From Aeromonas salmonicida subsp. salmonicida (GTDB lineage: Bacteria > Pseudomonadota > Gammaproteobacteria > Enterobacterales > Aeromonadaceae), in assembly GCF_001643305.1 (NCBI RefSeq), contig NZ_LSGW01000071.1, forward strand, positions 62,001 to 126,000: a stretch of 64,000 nucleotides of DNA, written 5' to 3'. How positions within the stretch are numbered: position 1 is the first letter of the stretch; the number at the start of each line of letters is the position of its first letter. Of the stretch, positions 34,851-44,611 are shown in pieces. Made by a program: the position numbers and the translations under genes. Below the pieces are notes generated by a model. It ran no database searches, was not told where the DNA came from, and worked only from the letters and a program-made list of their open reading frames with translations.

Positions 34851-34952
34851 ATGATTGACGCAATGACGGAAGCGGGACTGTATACCCTCGTCCAGCATGA
34901 CGATATTGCTCAACTCTGCTCTACCAGATCAGAAGGAAAAAACCATGATTGA
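34851..34952 (+). CDS. Upstream mini-ORF, relic copy of the menB 5' end
   Basis: A 33-codon frame starting [12 protein letters not shown], against [12 protein letters not shown] at the true menB start 94 bases later. Similarity continues weakly at the DNA level for about 35 more bases. It has AGAGAG eight bases upstream, and its stop TGA (34950-34952) overlaps the menB start ATG (34945-34947) in the other frame. It is therefore a diverged duplicate of the menB beginning and may be translated and coupled to menB. No independent function is suggested. Confidence 0.6.
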   Translation: MIDAMTEAGLYTLVQHDDIAQLCSTRSEGKNHD

Positions 34953-35805
34953 GGCAATGACGGAAGCGGAACTGTACGCACCTGTCGAGTGGCGCGATTG
35001 CTCCGCCGGTTACGAGGACATCCTCTATCACAAGTCCGGCGATGGCATTGCCAAGATCACCATCAATCGCCCTCAGGTACGCAACGCCTTCCGTCCCCGC
35101 ACCGTCAAAGAGATGCTGCAGGCGCTGGCCGATGCCCGCTATGACGATCATATCGGCACCATCATACTCACCGGCTTCGGCGAGAAGGCGTTCTGCGCCG
35201 GTGGCGATCAGAAGATCCGTGGCGACTACGGTGGATACCAGGACGACGAAGGCACTCATCACCTCAACGTGCTCGACTTCCAGCGTGACATCCGCACCTG
35301 CCCGAAACCCGTGGTCGCCATGGTGGCCGGTTATGCGGTCGGTGGCGGCCACGTGCTGCACATGATGTGCGATCTGACCATAGCGGCGGACAACGCCCAG
35401 TTCGGCCAGACAGGTCCGAAAGTCGGCTCCTTCGACGGCGGCTGGGGCGCCTCCTACATGGCCCGCATCGTCGGCCAGAAGAAGGCCCGCGAGATCTGGT
35501 TCCTCTGCCGCATGTACGATGCCCAGCAAGCGCTCGACATGGGGCTGGTCAACACAGTCGTGCCTTTGGCCGATCTGGAGCGCGAAACCGTGCGCTGGTG
35601 CCGCGAGATGCTGCAAAACAGCCCGATGGCGCTGCGCTGCCTGAAAGCGGCCCTCAACGCCGACTGCGATGGCCAGGCCGGCTTGCAGGAGCTGGCGGGG
35701 AATGCCACCATGCTGTTCTACATGACCGAAGAGGGTCAGGAAGGGCGTAACGCGTTCAACGAAAAACGTCGTCCCGACTTCTCCAAATACAAGCGGAATC
35801 CCTGA
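34945..35805 (+). CDS. menB: 1,4-dihydroxy-2-naphthoyl-CoA synthase
   Basis: A 286-residue crotonase-family enzyme closing the second ring of the naphthoquinone. The oxyanion-hole segments are [11 protein letters not shown] and [17 protein letters not shown]. The catalytic Asp and Ser/Thr loop is seen in [25 protein letters not shown] precedes the ATG at 34945. The longer in-frame start at 34897 is not supported. It shares the bases TGATG with menC, so the two are coupled. Confidence 0.96.
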   Translation: MIEAMTEAELYAPVEWRDCSAGYEDILYHKSGDGIAKITINRPQVRNAFRPRTVKEMLQALADARYDDHIGTIILTGFGEKAFCAGGDQKIRGDYGGYQDDEGTHHLNVLDFQRDIRTCPKPVVAMVAGYAVGGGHVLHMMCDLTIAADNAQFGQTGPKVGSFDGGWGASYMARIVGQKKAREIWFLCRMYDAQQALDMGLVNTVVPLADLERETVRWCREMLQNSPMALRCLKAALNADCDGQAGLQELAGNATMLFYMTEEGQEGRNAFNEKRRPDFSKYKRNP

Positions 35806-36722
35806 TGAAACTCGCTCTCTATCGCTACCAACTGCCTTTTACCCAGCCCCTGACCTTTCACGGCAAGGTGGAGGTGGCGCGAGAGGGCCTGCTGGTTCGC
35901 GTTGACAAGGGCTGGGGGGAGATAGCCCCCCTGCCCGGTTTCTCCAAAGAGACCCTGGCCGAAGCGCTCGCTTGTCTGGAGCAACTGGCTCAGGGACAGC
36001 CCATCTCGCCCCTGCTGCCTTCGGTGCAATTTGGGTTCGATTGCGCGCGCCGGATCTGGCCTGAACAGGCCGCCACCCTGCCCGCACCCTATCCCCTTAT
36101 TCAAGGCTCCCCCCAGGAGCTGCTCAAACACTGGAAGGACTGGCTGCACCAGACCCCCAGCAAGGCCAAGCTGAAAGTGGCCCGTTACCCCATGCGCGAC
36201 GAGCTGGCGCTGATCCGCCTGCTGTGCGATCGCATTCCCACTCTCAAGCTGGTGCTGGACGCCAACCAGGGCTGGACCCGTGAGGAGGCCTGGGCCTTCT
36301 GCGGTCACCTGGACCCAAACCGAATCGAATATCTGGAAGACCCTTGCGCCAACTTTGACGACATCGCCTTCGTGGCAAACCGCACCGGCATGCCGGTGGC
36401 CATCGACGAGCTGCTGGCACAGGGCAAACCCTGGGAGCCCATCCCGCAGCTGAGAGCCCTGGTGCTCAAACCCATGTTGCTCGGCTCTCTAGCCAACAGT
36501 GAAGCCCTGGTGGCCCGCGCCCGCGAGCTGCGCCTGAAAGTGATCGTCTCCTCCTGTTTCGAGTCCGGTGTCGGCCTCGGCCAGCTCGCCCGTCTCGCGG
36601 GTGAATGGGCGCCGGATCAGGCACCGGGGCTGGACACCAAACGCTGGCTGGCAAGCGACCTGCTGGATACCCAGGGCACCCCTGACCTGAGTCTGCTGGA
36701 GCCCCTGTTTCACCGTGACTGA
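35805..36722 (+). CDS. menC: o-Succinylbenzoate synthase
   Basis: A 305-residue enolase-superfamily enzyme dehydrating SHCHC. The catalytic lysines are in KAKLKVARYP and in ALVLKPMLLGSL. The metal ligands are Asp in LVLDANQGW, Glu in EYLEDPC and Asp in AIDEL. It overlaps menB by one base (TGATG), and its stop lies just ahead of the menE ribosome site. Confidence 0.95.
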   Translation: MKLALYRYQLPFTQPLTFHGKVEVAREGLLVRVDKGWGEIAPLPGFSKETLAEALACLEQLAQGQPISPLLPSVQFGFDCARRIWPEQAATLPAPYPLIQGSPQELLKHWKDWLHQTPSKAKLKVARYPMRDELALIRLLCDRIPTLKLVLDANQGWTREEAWAFCGHLDPNRIEYLEDPCANFDDIAFVANRTGMPVAIDELLAQGKPWEPIPQLRALVLKPMLLGSLANSEALVARARELRLKVIVSSCFESGVGLGQLARLAGEWAPDQAPGLDTKRWLASDLLDTQGTPDLSLLEPLFHRD

Positions 36723-36732
36723 AGGGGCCTGC

Positions 36733-38139
36733 ATGCTGCCGACATCTGACCATCACTCCCATTTAGAGCCATGCCCGGTGCGCCACTGGGCACAAGCCGC
36801 GCCCCACCGGATCGCCATCCACACAGCAAGTCCCCTCAACTACCAGCAGCTGGATGCAAGGCTCAACAGCCTGTGCCTGCAACTGGAAGGGGCTGGCTTG
36901 AACAGCGGCGACCGCCTAGCAGCCGTGGTGCGCGGCGCCCTGCCAGACGTCTTGCTGGCCTGGGCCTGCGTGCGCAGCGGCATCATTTTCTGCCCGCTCA
37001 ACCCCGCCTTTCCACTGACCAGACAGGCCGCACTGGCGCAGCAGCTGGATGTGGCCGCCTTCTGGTCGGCGGACGAAATTCCGGCGGGAAGTGGGCGCCC
37101 ACTGCGGCTGGATTTCAGCACAGAAGTGGCGGCTACCGAGCAGCCCTGGCCACTTGCGCCTGCCCAGTTGAACAACATGATCCTCACCTCGGGCTCCAGC
37201 GGCACACCGAAAGCCGTGGTTCATCGCCTTGCCAACCACCTGGCCTCGGCGCGGGGCTCAGCCTCCCTGATCCCGCTGGATGAAGAGTGCGGCTGGCTGC
37301 TCTCCCTACCGCTGTTTCACGTCGGCGGCTACGCCATCCTGTTCCGGGTCTTTCTGGCAGGCGCCAGCCTGGTGCTGGACGATCGCAGTCAGCCCCTCAA
37401 GGCGCGCCTCGAATTCCAGCCCATCACTCACCTGTCGCTGGTACCGACCCAGCTCTGGCGGCTGATGGCTGAGGGTTTTGACCCCGCTCGCACCCGCTTG
37501 CGCGAGCTGTTGCTCGGTGGCGCCGCCATCCCGCAGCCGCTGGTTGCTCGCCTCGCGGCCATGGGCTTCACCCCCAAGTCGAGTTACGGCCTCTCCGAAA
37601 TGGCCAGCCAGGTCTGTACCGGCCTGCCGACCACTGCGGGCCTGGTTGGCAAACCGCTGCCGGGGCGCGAAGTCTGCATTCAACAAGGGGAAATTTGCGT
37701 ACGCGGTGACACCTTGTTTGCCGGTTATTTCATGGAGGGCGTACTGGAGCGACCGCTCGACGAGGCTGGCTGGTTTCACACCCGCGATAAGGGGCATGTC
37801 ACCGCCGACGGCGAGCTGGTAGTGGAGGGGCGGCTCGACAATCTGTTTATCTCGGGCGGGGAGAATATCCAGCCAGAGACCATAGAGCAGCGGCTGGTGG
37901 ATCACCCTGCCGTGGCCCAGGCACTGGTGGTGCCCATATCGAGTGAGGAGTGGGGGCAAAGACCCGCCGCCTTCATCGACTGGCATGGCGAACCTGTGCC
38001 CTATCCGGAGCTGGCCGCCTGGATCAGGCAGACATTACCCGGCTTCATGGTGCCGGACCTCTGGCAACCCTGGCCGGACATGGGCGGGGCGCTCAAACCA
38101 CAGCGAAAGCTGTATCAGCAGTCAATCTTCAAGCAATAA
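36733..38139 (+). CDS. menE: o-Succinylbenzoate-CoA ligase
   Basis: A 468-residue adenylating enzyme activating o-succinylbenzoate with ATP and CoA. The phosphate-binding loop TSGSSGTPKAVVH, the A5 block SSYGLSEMASQ, and the hinge region GRLDNLFISGGENIQPE are clear. AAGGGG seven bases before the ATG at 36733 supports this start over the GTG at 36715. It is the last gene of menFDHBCE. I see no good terminator after it. Confidence 0.95.
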   Translation: MLPTSDHHSHLEPCPVRHWAQAAPHRIAIHTASPLNYQQLDARLNSLCLQLEGAGLNSGDRLAAVVRGALPDVLLAWACVRSGIIFCPLNPAFPLTRQAALAQQLDVAAFWSADEIPAGSGRPLRLDFSTEVAATEQPWPLAPAQLNNMILTSGSSGTPKAVVHRLANHLASARGSASLIPLDEECGWLLSLPLFHVGGYAILFRVFLAGASLVLDDRSQPLKARLEFQPITHLSLVPTQLWRLMAEGFDPARTRLRELLLGGAAIPQPLVARLAAMGFTPKSSYGLSEMASQVCTGLPTTAGLVGKPLPGREVCIQQGEICVRGDTLFAGYFMEGVLERPLDEAGWFHTRDKGHVTADGELVVEGRLDNLFISGGENIQPETIEQRLVDHPAVAQALVVPISSEEWGQRPAAFIDWHGEPVPYPELAAWIRQTLPGFMVPDLWQPWPDMGGALKPQRKLYQQSIFKQ

Positions 38140-38439
38140 ACCGCCATACGACAAGATCTGGCACAACAGATCCATCCGAACCGCACCGTATTCAACAAAA
38201 CTCCTGAACGAGGCCAAAAACATACTCAGGCTGCAAGCTAAGTGAGAACGATTACATAAACGGCCATCTTTTTGAGTGTTTTTTGAACCAAATTAATAAC
38301 CTGTAGTACCATACCCGCTGCCTGACACCTCAATGGAAACCTAAATAATTGATAATTAAAGATATTGTAATTTTTTCATTATTTGAACAACTGCCACATG
38401 ATGGTAAAATGCACTCCTTGGCGGTAAGACGAGTCACAC
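38140..38439. other. AT-rich left edge of the fimbrial island
   Basis: 300 bases that change from the local high GC to strongly AT-rich (from about 38230), with runs such as AATAATTGATAATTAAAG. I see no gene, integrase or flanking repeat. The promoter of the ToxR-like gene should be in its right half. Confidence 0.6.
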
Positions 38440-39072
38440 ATGAGTAACAAAAATTATAAAATTGCAGAGGATATTATTTTCTCCGCTGCAATATTCAAGC
38501 TCTCAAAGGGAGAAAGAGACATCAAGCTCAGCAACAAGGAAGCAGAGCTACTCGAAATGCTGTGTGATGAGGCAGGCAGTGTCATTGCCAGAGGCAAGCT
38601 GCAGGAGACCTTGTGGCCAAATCAGGACAATACCGATACCAACCTTAACCGTCAGATCCTCTCTCTGCGCAGAAAACTGGAATCCATTGGTTTACTGGAT
38701 GCAATCGATACTATACCGAGAGTCGGTTATATCTTCTGTGCACCGGTTGAGATAAGCGGAGAAGAAGAGGAAACGGTAGCTACTGATAACATAGTGCCAA
38801 CGCCTGCAAGCATGCCACAACCAAGACGACAATATAGCCGTAGACGATATGACCGCTATTTCAGTCCAAAACGCATCATGCTGTTTGCATTGATCATGGT
38901 ATCTATTACCTCATTGGTGATATTCATTTACCATTATGCCAATGCCAATACCCTGAGAACGATCAATCTCAGCCATGTTTCTCTCTATATGACCAGTGAG
39001 ACAGAGCATGCGTTGAAATTGAACATTGCGACTCTGACTCCGCTTGCTCAGCGCATCCCTCATTATGAATGA
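38440..39072 (+). CDS. ToxR/CadC-like membrane transcription regulator, apparently truncated
   Basis: A 210-residue protein. Residues 20-100 form an OmpR-type winged helix (KLSNKEAELLEMLCDEAGSVIARGKLQETLW, NLNRQILSLRRKLE, IDTIPRVGYIFCAP). A basic linker follows, then one membrane helix at about 146-166 and a short periplasmic tail of 44 residues. ToxR-like regulators normally have a periplasmic sensor domain of 100 or more residues. The next frame (39065-39673) encodes such a domain without a signal peptide, so this gene may be the first half of a split regulator. Its place beside a fimbrial operon suggests control of those genes. Confidence 0.8.
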   Translation: MSNKNYKIAEDIIFSAAIFKLSKGERDIKLSNKEAELLEMLCDEAGSVIARGKLQETLWPNQDNTDTNLNRQILSLRRKLESIGLLDAIDTIPRVGYIFCAPVEISGEEEETVATDNIVPTPASMPQPRRQYSRRRYDRYFSPKRIMLFALIMVSITSLVIFIYHYANANTLRTINLSHVSLYMTSETEHALKLNIATLTPLAQRIPHYE

Positions 39073-39673
39073 TGAACATGTTTCCATTCTCATCGGAAAG
39101 GAAGCTATCAGCTACTTTTCCATTGACAATAAAAACAAACTTCTGTCAGAAAATATTTTCCTGTTGAGAGCGGGCCACCCTGTCATGGAAGAGGTGCAAT
39201 GTGTCGTAGCAACGATGGCGTTGCAGGGAGAGAATGTTTCCCACAATTATTATAATAATCCGCATACCGTTGTCAGATACCATAGCAGCTGCCTGGCGCC
39301 AGAGAACTGGGTAGAAATAACCAGAAAAAGCAAGATGATTGTCACCATGAACAGAGAGATTGTGGTAGCGACCGTGATTGCAACCGATCATAAGGGACAG
39401 ACACTGTTCAATCTGGATTCCGTCGGGGATGTAGAGCGTGATGATGATGATATTGTGGTCGAAATAAAGAATACTATTGTCAACTTCATTGACCAGAAAG
39501 CACTCATCAATAATAGCATGGTCGCCACTCTGGTTGCAGCCTTGACGCCACCAAAACAGAAGGCGCTGTTTATCCAACTGCCGGGTGGAATATATTTATC
39601 CAGCTATATGGGGGGCGTTCTCTCCTGGCCCAGCAGAGAAAACTTGAAGGTCATCCAGCGCAATGACCCTTGA
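39065..39673 (+). CDS. Putative periplasmic sensor part of the ToxR-like regulator
   Basis: A 202-residue frame overlapping the previous gene by 8 bases (ATGAATGA). It has no signal peptide, no membrane helix and no DNA-binding motif. Its composition (EHVSILIGKEAISYFSIDN, CVVATMALQGENVSHNYYNN) fits an extracytoplasmic domain, with two cysteines (in EVQCVVA and SSCLAP). A shift of one base near 39050-39070 would join it to the regulator's periplasmic tail. It could instead be a coupled cytoplasmic partner, but then the short periplasmic tail of the first protein is unexplained. I do not recognise the family. Confidence 0.65.
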   Translation: MNDEHVSILIGKEAISYFSIDNKNKLLSENIFLLRAGHPVMEEVQCVVATMALQGENVSHNYYNNPHTVVRYHSSCLAPENWVEITRKSKMIVTMNREIVVATVIATDHKGQTLFNLDSVGDVERDDDDIVVEIKNTIVNFIDQKALINNSMVATLVAALTPPKQKALFIQLPGGIYLSSYMGGVLSWPSRENLKVIQRNDP

Positions 39674-39674
39674 G

Positions 39675-40226
39675 TTATTCATAGGCGACAATGAAATTGG
39701 CCACGGCGGTATAATCGCCAGGTTTGATATTCCTTGCGGCGATGGCATCCGGGTGGCCTTCAACCCGAGCGAAAAAATTCAGCTCGTTCTCTGTTGAGTT
39801 GCCCAGTACATAGCCACGGGAAGGGGTACCCAAATCCAGCGGGGATTGAGTGGCGTCATACAACCGGATACCCGCCCCCTTGGCAGAACCTGCGGAAAAA
39901 GCCAGAGCACCGCTCATCTGCTGATCTGCCGAACCGCTGAAGGTCACCTTGGCCATGCGGAAAATACCTGGCTTGCAGTTGGTCAGGCGGATAACAAAAG
40001 GCACCTGGGCCCCGGCACCGGCTGAATAGAGCTCCCTGACGTCAACCACCCCCATGTCGACCGACTGATCGGCTGACTCCGGTGATACCAGGCATGGCTG
40101 GTCAATAATTCGGCCATGAAGATGAAGTGTATTGCCCAATAACTCCAGGTCTTCACCCGCTCGTGGTGCAGCCATCACTGCCAGTGATGGGCAAAGCAAC
40201 AACCCTATCCAGAACGTCCTGAACAT
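39675..40226 (-). CDS. Fimbrial minor subunit
   Basis: A 183-residue pilin-fold protein. Signal peptide 1-19 (ending VMAA), then two cysteines in RIIDQPCLVSPES and RLTNCKPG, and the C-terminal strand TAVANFIVAYE with the penultimate tyrosine seen in chaperone-usher subunits. The internal segment SADQSVDMGVVDVRELY parallels ESVDQVVEMGQISTKEL in the major pilin. It is the last gene of the fimbrial operon and its stop is two bases from that of the convergent sensor frame. The ATG at 40226 is chosen to start the signal peptide. Confidence 0.85.
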   Translation of the reverse strand: MFRTFWIGLLLCPSLAVMAAPRAGEDLELLGNTLHLHGRIIDQPCLVSPESADQSVDMGVVDVRELYSAGAGAQVPFVIRLTNCKPGIFRMAKVTFSGSADQQMSGALAFSAGSAKGAGIRLYDATQSPLDLGTPSRGYVLGNSTENELNFFARVEGHPDAIAARNIKPGDYTAVANFIVAYE

Positions 40227-40237
40227 GTGACTTTCCC

Positions 40238-41266
40238 TCACTGGAATTCGGCAACGATAGTTGCTGTGGCGTAAAAATCACCCGCGGCTATATCTGCACC
40301 AACCGGTGATATAGGGGCAGCAATGAATCCCCAATCGCCAATATTACCTTGCATGGTGACGGGGTAAAATTCATTAAGCCTTAATACGGAGCCATCCAGT
40401 TGCTTGAACTTGATCCCTAGGTTATTAATGACCTGTCCACCTTGATAGCCATCCTTGGTGGTCCGTAAATAATCCTGACTAAAAGATGTGGGTTTTCCAG
40501 AAATACCAAGGTTGATCTTCAAGGCATCACCTTCGAAAGCTCCCCCTTCACAACGGAAGGTCAAAGGGAGCGTTTTTTCATAATTACTTCCATCCAGCCC
40601 AGTACCAGGTAAATCCCCAAACTCCACTTCTATCGTCTGACCGCCATTGATTACACACTTCTCTGGCACATAAAGAATTGTCGAATTAATGACAATTCTA
40701 GACATGGCTATGTTGTTGAAATCAGAAGAGGTAGCACCCAGTCTACCGAACATTTCCACTACCTGCCGATCAGAAATCTGAACGCCATTGATAATTTGCT
40801 TTCGGACTCGGAAAGTAACTCGCCCTTTACTGCCACTCTCAAAATTAGTTATCCGAGTCTCTCGACCTTGGGTGCAAGAGTGATTTGGGTAATCATTACT
40901 TTCATTTGGGAAAGGAGCCGCTACATACTTCTTTTTCCAGCCGGCTATCCATATTTCAACCTTCATATCCAGAAAGTCATTCAGTTTTACAAACCCATCA
41001 CCCACCTGAGGTAGACCATTGCTCATGACCGCCTTGTAATACACCGGTGAGCTAGGAATGCTTCTATCGGGACAAGTAACAGTTCCTGCATACTGTCCTC
41101 CCAAATTCCACTCAAAAGCTCTTGTCTTGTAGCCAGGCTTGTTTTCAATATCCTCTTTACCGAGATCAACCCTGTATTCATGATCCCCATCAGGAATGAC
41201 ATAACCATTTGCCAGCGCTGTGCCAGCAAACAGCAAAAAACCGGAGCAAAAAACGGAACGTAACAT
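40238..41266 (-). CDS. Fimbrial tip adhesin, two-domain
   Basis: A 342-residue exported protein. Signal peptide 1-19, an N-terminal receptor-binding region (about 20-195) without similarity I recognise, and a C-terminal pilin domain (CVINGGQTIEVEFGDLPG, PLTFRCEGG, final ATATIVAEFQ). This two-domain form and length are those of tip adhesins such as MrkD or FimH. The ligand cannot be predicted. It is AT-richer than flanking core genes. Confidence 0.82.
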   Translation of the reverse strand: MLRSVFCSGFLLFAGTALANGYVIPDGDHEYRVDLGKEDIENKPGYKTRAFEWNLGGQYAGTVTCPDRSIPSSPVYYKAVMSNGLPQVGDGFVKLNDFLDMKVEIWIAGWKKKYVAAPFPNESNDYPNHSCTQGRETRITNFESGSKGRVTFRVRKQIINGVQISDRQVVEMFGRLGATSSDFNNIAMSRIVINSTILYVPEKCVINGGQTIEVEFGDLPGTGLDGSNYEKTLPLTFRCEGGAFEGDALKINLGISGKPTSFSQDYLRTTKDGYQGGQVINNLGIKFKQLDGSVLRLNEFYPVTMQGNIGDWGFIAAPISPVGADIAAGDFYATATIVAEFQ

Positions 41267-41270
41267 AACC

Positions 41271-42002
41271 TTACTCGCTCTTCATGGCTTTACAGGCATT
41301 GCCGACACACTGGTACTTGATATCCATATATCCGCCGTAATCGTTTACATAGCTGATGATGAATTCACTGCCCAACGTCTCGGGGATCTTGGCATCCAGC
41401 TCGGATTTGGGGGCCACCATAAAGGCAGAGAAGCCTTTAATAGATGTTTTTTCTTTGCCCTTGGGATGAGCCAGACCGACATAGGTGACGTAGTAAGGGG
41501 TCGGGTTATTGACCTTCAGGGTTGTGCCCTGTTTGGTGATCGTCACTTGATCCTGCCAGACGGCACCACGCTCAGGGAGGATAGCCTCTGGGCGGTAGAA
41601 GAGCTTGATCTTGGATTGCACGGCAATCTGCATGACGTTGCTCTTCTCGCTCTTGGGCGGGATCTCGCGCAGGTTGAAGTAGTAGATAGATTCGCGATCT
41701 TTTGGCAACGTTTCGATCGCAGGCACAGAGGCGATCCTGACAATCGACTTCTGATTGGCATCCACCCGCTGCACTGGCGGCAGCACCACGAAAGGCGAAA
41801 CGATCTTCTGCCCCAGGGCATCTTCAATCCAGGCCTGCGCCAGATAAGGCAGCTTCTGATTTTCGTTTTTGATGTTGAGACTGATGGATTTGGCGCCACC
41901 AGGATAAACGGCGCGAGTACGATCCAGCACAATTGCGGCACTGACGTTCAGTGACGTCATACCCAGTACGGCCAGACAGGTAAAAGAGAGCAGCTTTTTC
42001 AT
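41271..42002 (-). CDS. Periplasmic fimbrial chaperone, PapD family
   Basis: A 243-residue chaperone with signal peptide 1-22. The conserved subunit-anchoring arginine is in DRTRAVYPG and the lysine in SKIKLFYRPEAI. The G1 strand SNVMQIAVQSKIKLFYRP and the YYFNLREIPPKSE block are the family signature. It donates a strand to pilin subunits and hands them to the usher encoded just upstream (11 bases). Confidence 0.92.
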   Translation of the reverse strand: MKKLLSFTCLAVLGMTSLNVSAAIVLDRTRAVYPGGAKSISLNIKNENQKLPYLAQAWIEDALGQKIVSPFVVLPPVQRVDANQKSIVRIASVPAIETLPKDRESIYYFNLREIPPKSEKSNVMQIAVQSKIKLFYRPEAILPERGAVWQDQVTITKQGTTLKVNNPTPYYVTYVGLAHPKGKEKTSIKGFSAFMVAPKSELDAKIPETLGSEFIISYVNDYGGYMDIKYQCVGNACKAMKSE

Positions 42003-42012
42003 CGGGTTCCCA

Positions 42013-44544
42013 TTACTTACAAGTGAGCGTCTTCATCGACAGATCGGTTACTTCGTGCGGTGCCGCTATCTTGCACTGACGGGCACCACCCCAGGAAAGT
42101 TCAAACGATTCATCCGGTTTTACTCCCGCCAGATAGACTAGGCCATCCTCATCCACGACGGAGAGTACCCGTCCGGCGTCATTGACGACGGTCGCACCGA
42201 AGGGCGGATAGGAACCATTGGGCAGCCTGACGCTGGCCAGCAACTTGAAGCCCTGGGCAATTTCAAAGGCATTATACCCAATCGCACCTTCCGTCAGGGT
42301 TCCCTGCTTGATGGCATTCATGGCATCTATGTCATCGCTCAGCTGGTCCACGTCGATACGGGTATCGCTCTTGCGATAATCGGTCATGTCGCTGATCACG
42401 GCCACGCCAAACCGGTTCGTCACCGCACGCCCATTATTGAAAGAGACATCGGCGACCTTGCCGGTATCGACCATCATGCGGGTTCCTCCACGTCGGGTCG
42501 CCTGATGCAAGGCGGCGCCATGTTCGGTCGCCGTCAAACCGCCCCGCATGCTGGCACCGACCGAGGTGTATTCGCTCTGTACGCTGTAGGCATTGAGGCT
42601 GACGGCGCCGATGTCACTGTTGTGGTTGTAATAACCTCGCGCGACCGCATGACCATTGCTCTGCACCCCGGCCCCCAGCTGATAGGTATCATCCGGCCGG
42701 CTGTAATCTTGATAGGTTGCCAGGTGGGTGACCTTGCCGTTGGAAGACTGCACGCTGTATCCCGCACTCTTCCGGTCCCCGATCGGCATGCTGACCGTCA
42801 GCATGACACTCTTGTCATCCTCATAATTCTCTGTCTTGGTCTTGTAAGCAGACAAATAGAGAGAGACATCCTTGAAACTGCCAATATTCACATTCTTGTT
42901 GATGGACAGGCCGTAACGATCTTCCGCATCGTGATTCCAATAGGTTCTATGGGTGTAATCCATATACATGGTCAATGCCTTGGCGGCATCATCAGCCCAG
43001 AATGTCTTGTTGGCAGTAATGGTATATAGCTCTTTATCACCCCAGGTATTGTAATCATCACTCGATGCAACGTTATTATTTTCCAGTCGATCCTTGTTAC
43101 TCAGGAACTGCGACATTGTCATGAAGTTATGTTGCGAGAAACGATAACCCGCAAAGGTGATGGCGCTGTTGTATTCATCGAACTGCTTGGCATAGTTCAA
43201 CCGAAATGACTGGCCAATCTTGGTAGATAAACCTGGTAATTTCGCAATGGATTGGGTCAAGTCAGCAGAAATAGCACCGAATGCATACAGGTCGCGACCA
43301 ATCCCCAGGCCCATGGAGTTATATTCGCCAGCAACCAGACTACCACCATAAAGAGACCAGGAGTTCGCCACCCCCCATGAAAAGTCCCCCGTCACAAAAC
43401 CAGGACCATGGATATCGTGAGCAGAGTCACCCAGTTCTGATGGGGCGCCGACCGAGATGTTGTAGCGAACATACCCTGGCCGGGTCAGATAAGGCACGGT
43501 TGCCGTATCCACCTGAAAAGAGCTGACGCTACCATCCTGCTCTTCCACCCGCACATCGAGGCGACCACGCACAGAACTGTCCAATCCCTGAATACGAAAT
43601 GGGCCGGCAGGCACGTTGGTCTCATAAATGATGCGGCCAGACTGGGAGATGGTGACTTTGGCGTTGGTCTTGGCGATGCCGCTCACCTCGGGGGCATAGC
43701 CTTGCAAGCTGGGCGGCAACATGCGCTCATCATTGGCCAGATTGACACCTGTATAACGAAAACCATCGATCAATTGGGAGTTGAGCTGTTGTTCGCCCAC
43801 GGTCAGCTTGGCGGCCATGGTCGACAGAGGCCGGTATGCGTAGAGACGGTTAAGCTCGGCTGACGACCGCTCGTCATCCCCCCAATAAGCGCTGGCCTGG
43901 TAATCGCCACGCAGGCGCCAGGGACCGTAGTTCGCCCCCAGGGTACCGTAACTGCTGAGGTTGCTGTTGGAGTAGTCGCGCCCTTCATTGACCTGGGCAT
44001 TGAGGTTGTAATCCAGCATCAGACCAGTGACGCCGACGTCCCACTGCTCGGGCGGAATCCAGTTGGGGTCACTGTATTTCAGCCAGGCCTGGGGGACGGC
44101 AATCCTCAGCAAGCCGTTACCAATATCATTGGAGATGATGACCCCATCCAGCGCCAGGAGGTTGGCACACTGACCCTGATGCCAGCTGTCAATCTTGGCG
44201 ATGGCTTCATCCGTCAGCGCCATCCTGGGGACAAGATCCTGAGGCAAGCAGGCAACGCCGCCCTTTCCCTTGCCGTCTTCCACTTCATAAAAAGGGATTT
44301 TCTGGAGTGGCAGCTTGTTCTTGTTGACCTCAATCTCAAGATAGTAATCACCCGGCAGGATATAACCTTCATCTGCAAACTGGGAAAGGTCTATCTTGGT
44401 TCGCTCGTCCAGATCAAGCGCATCAATATTAAACTCCGTTTCTGCCAACGCGTTATCTGCCACAGCCAATAGGCAAGGCACGCATAGCATAAAAGCCATT
44501 TTTAGATAATGTGTTCTAACAGAGTTTGATGTTGAAACGCTCAT
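42013..44544 (-). CDS. Outer-membrane fimbrial usher, PapC/FimD family
   Basis: An 843-residue usher with signal peptide 1-34, a periplasmic N-domain (EFNIDALDLDERTKIDLSQF, a shortened version of the usual FN-x-FL start), a beta barrel with plug (RGRLDVRVEEQDGSVSSFQV), and two C-domains (GYNAFEIAQGFKLLASVRLPNGSYPPFGATV, in pieces). It forms the pore for pilus export. The order pilin, small gene, usher, chaperone, adhesin, minor subunit is like pap and mrp rather than mrk or fim. Confidence 0.93.
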   Translation of the reverse strand: MSVSTSNSVRTHYLKMAFMLCVPCLLAVADNALAETEFNIDALDLDERTKIDLSQFADEGYILPGDYYLEIEVNKNKLPLQKIPFYEVEDGKGKGGVACLPQDLVPRMALTDEAIAKIDSWHQGQCANLLALDGVIISNDIGNGLLRIAVPQAWLKYSDPNWIPPEQWDVGVTGLMLDYNLNAQVNEGRDYSNSNLSSYGTLGANYGPWRLRGDYQASAYWGDDERSSAELNRLYAYRPLSTMAAKLTVGEQQLNSQLIDGFRYTGVNLANDERMLPPSLQGYAPEVSGIAKTNAKVTISQSGRIIYETNVPAGPFRIQGLDSSVRGRLDVRVEEQDGSVSSFQVDTATVPYLTRPGYVRYNISVGAPSELGDSAHDIHGPGFVTGDFSWGVANSWSLYGGSLVAGEYNSMGLGIGRDLYAFGAISADLTQSIAKLPGLSTKIGQSFRLNYAKQFDEYNSAITFAGYRFSQHNFMTMSQFLSNKDRLENNNVASSDDYNTWGDKELYTITANKTFWADDAAKALTMYMDYTHRTYWNHDAEDRYGLSINKNVNIGSFKDVSLYLSAYKTKTENYEDDKSVMLTVSMPIGDRKSAGYSVQSSNGKVTHLATYQDYSRPDDTYQLGAGVQSNGHAVARGYYNHNSDIGAVSLNAYSVQSEYTSVGASMRGGLTATEHGAALHQATRRGGTRMMVDTGKVADVSFNNGRAVTNRFGVAVISDMTDYRKSDTRIDVDQLSDDIDAMNAIKQGTLTEGAIGYNAFEIAQGFKLLASVRLPNGSYPPFGATVVNDAGRVLSVVDEDGLVYLAGVKPDESFELSWGGARQCKIAAPHEVTDLSMKTLTCK

Positions 44545-44611
44545 ATATTCACTCTAGGGGTAACATAACGGTCTCACATAATGAGGTATCTACACTAAGC
44601 AATCGGGTTGC

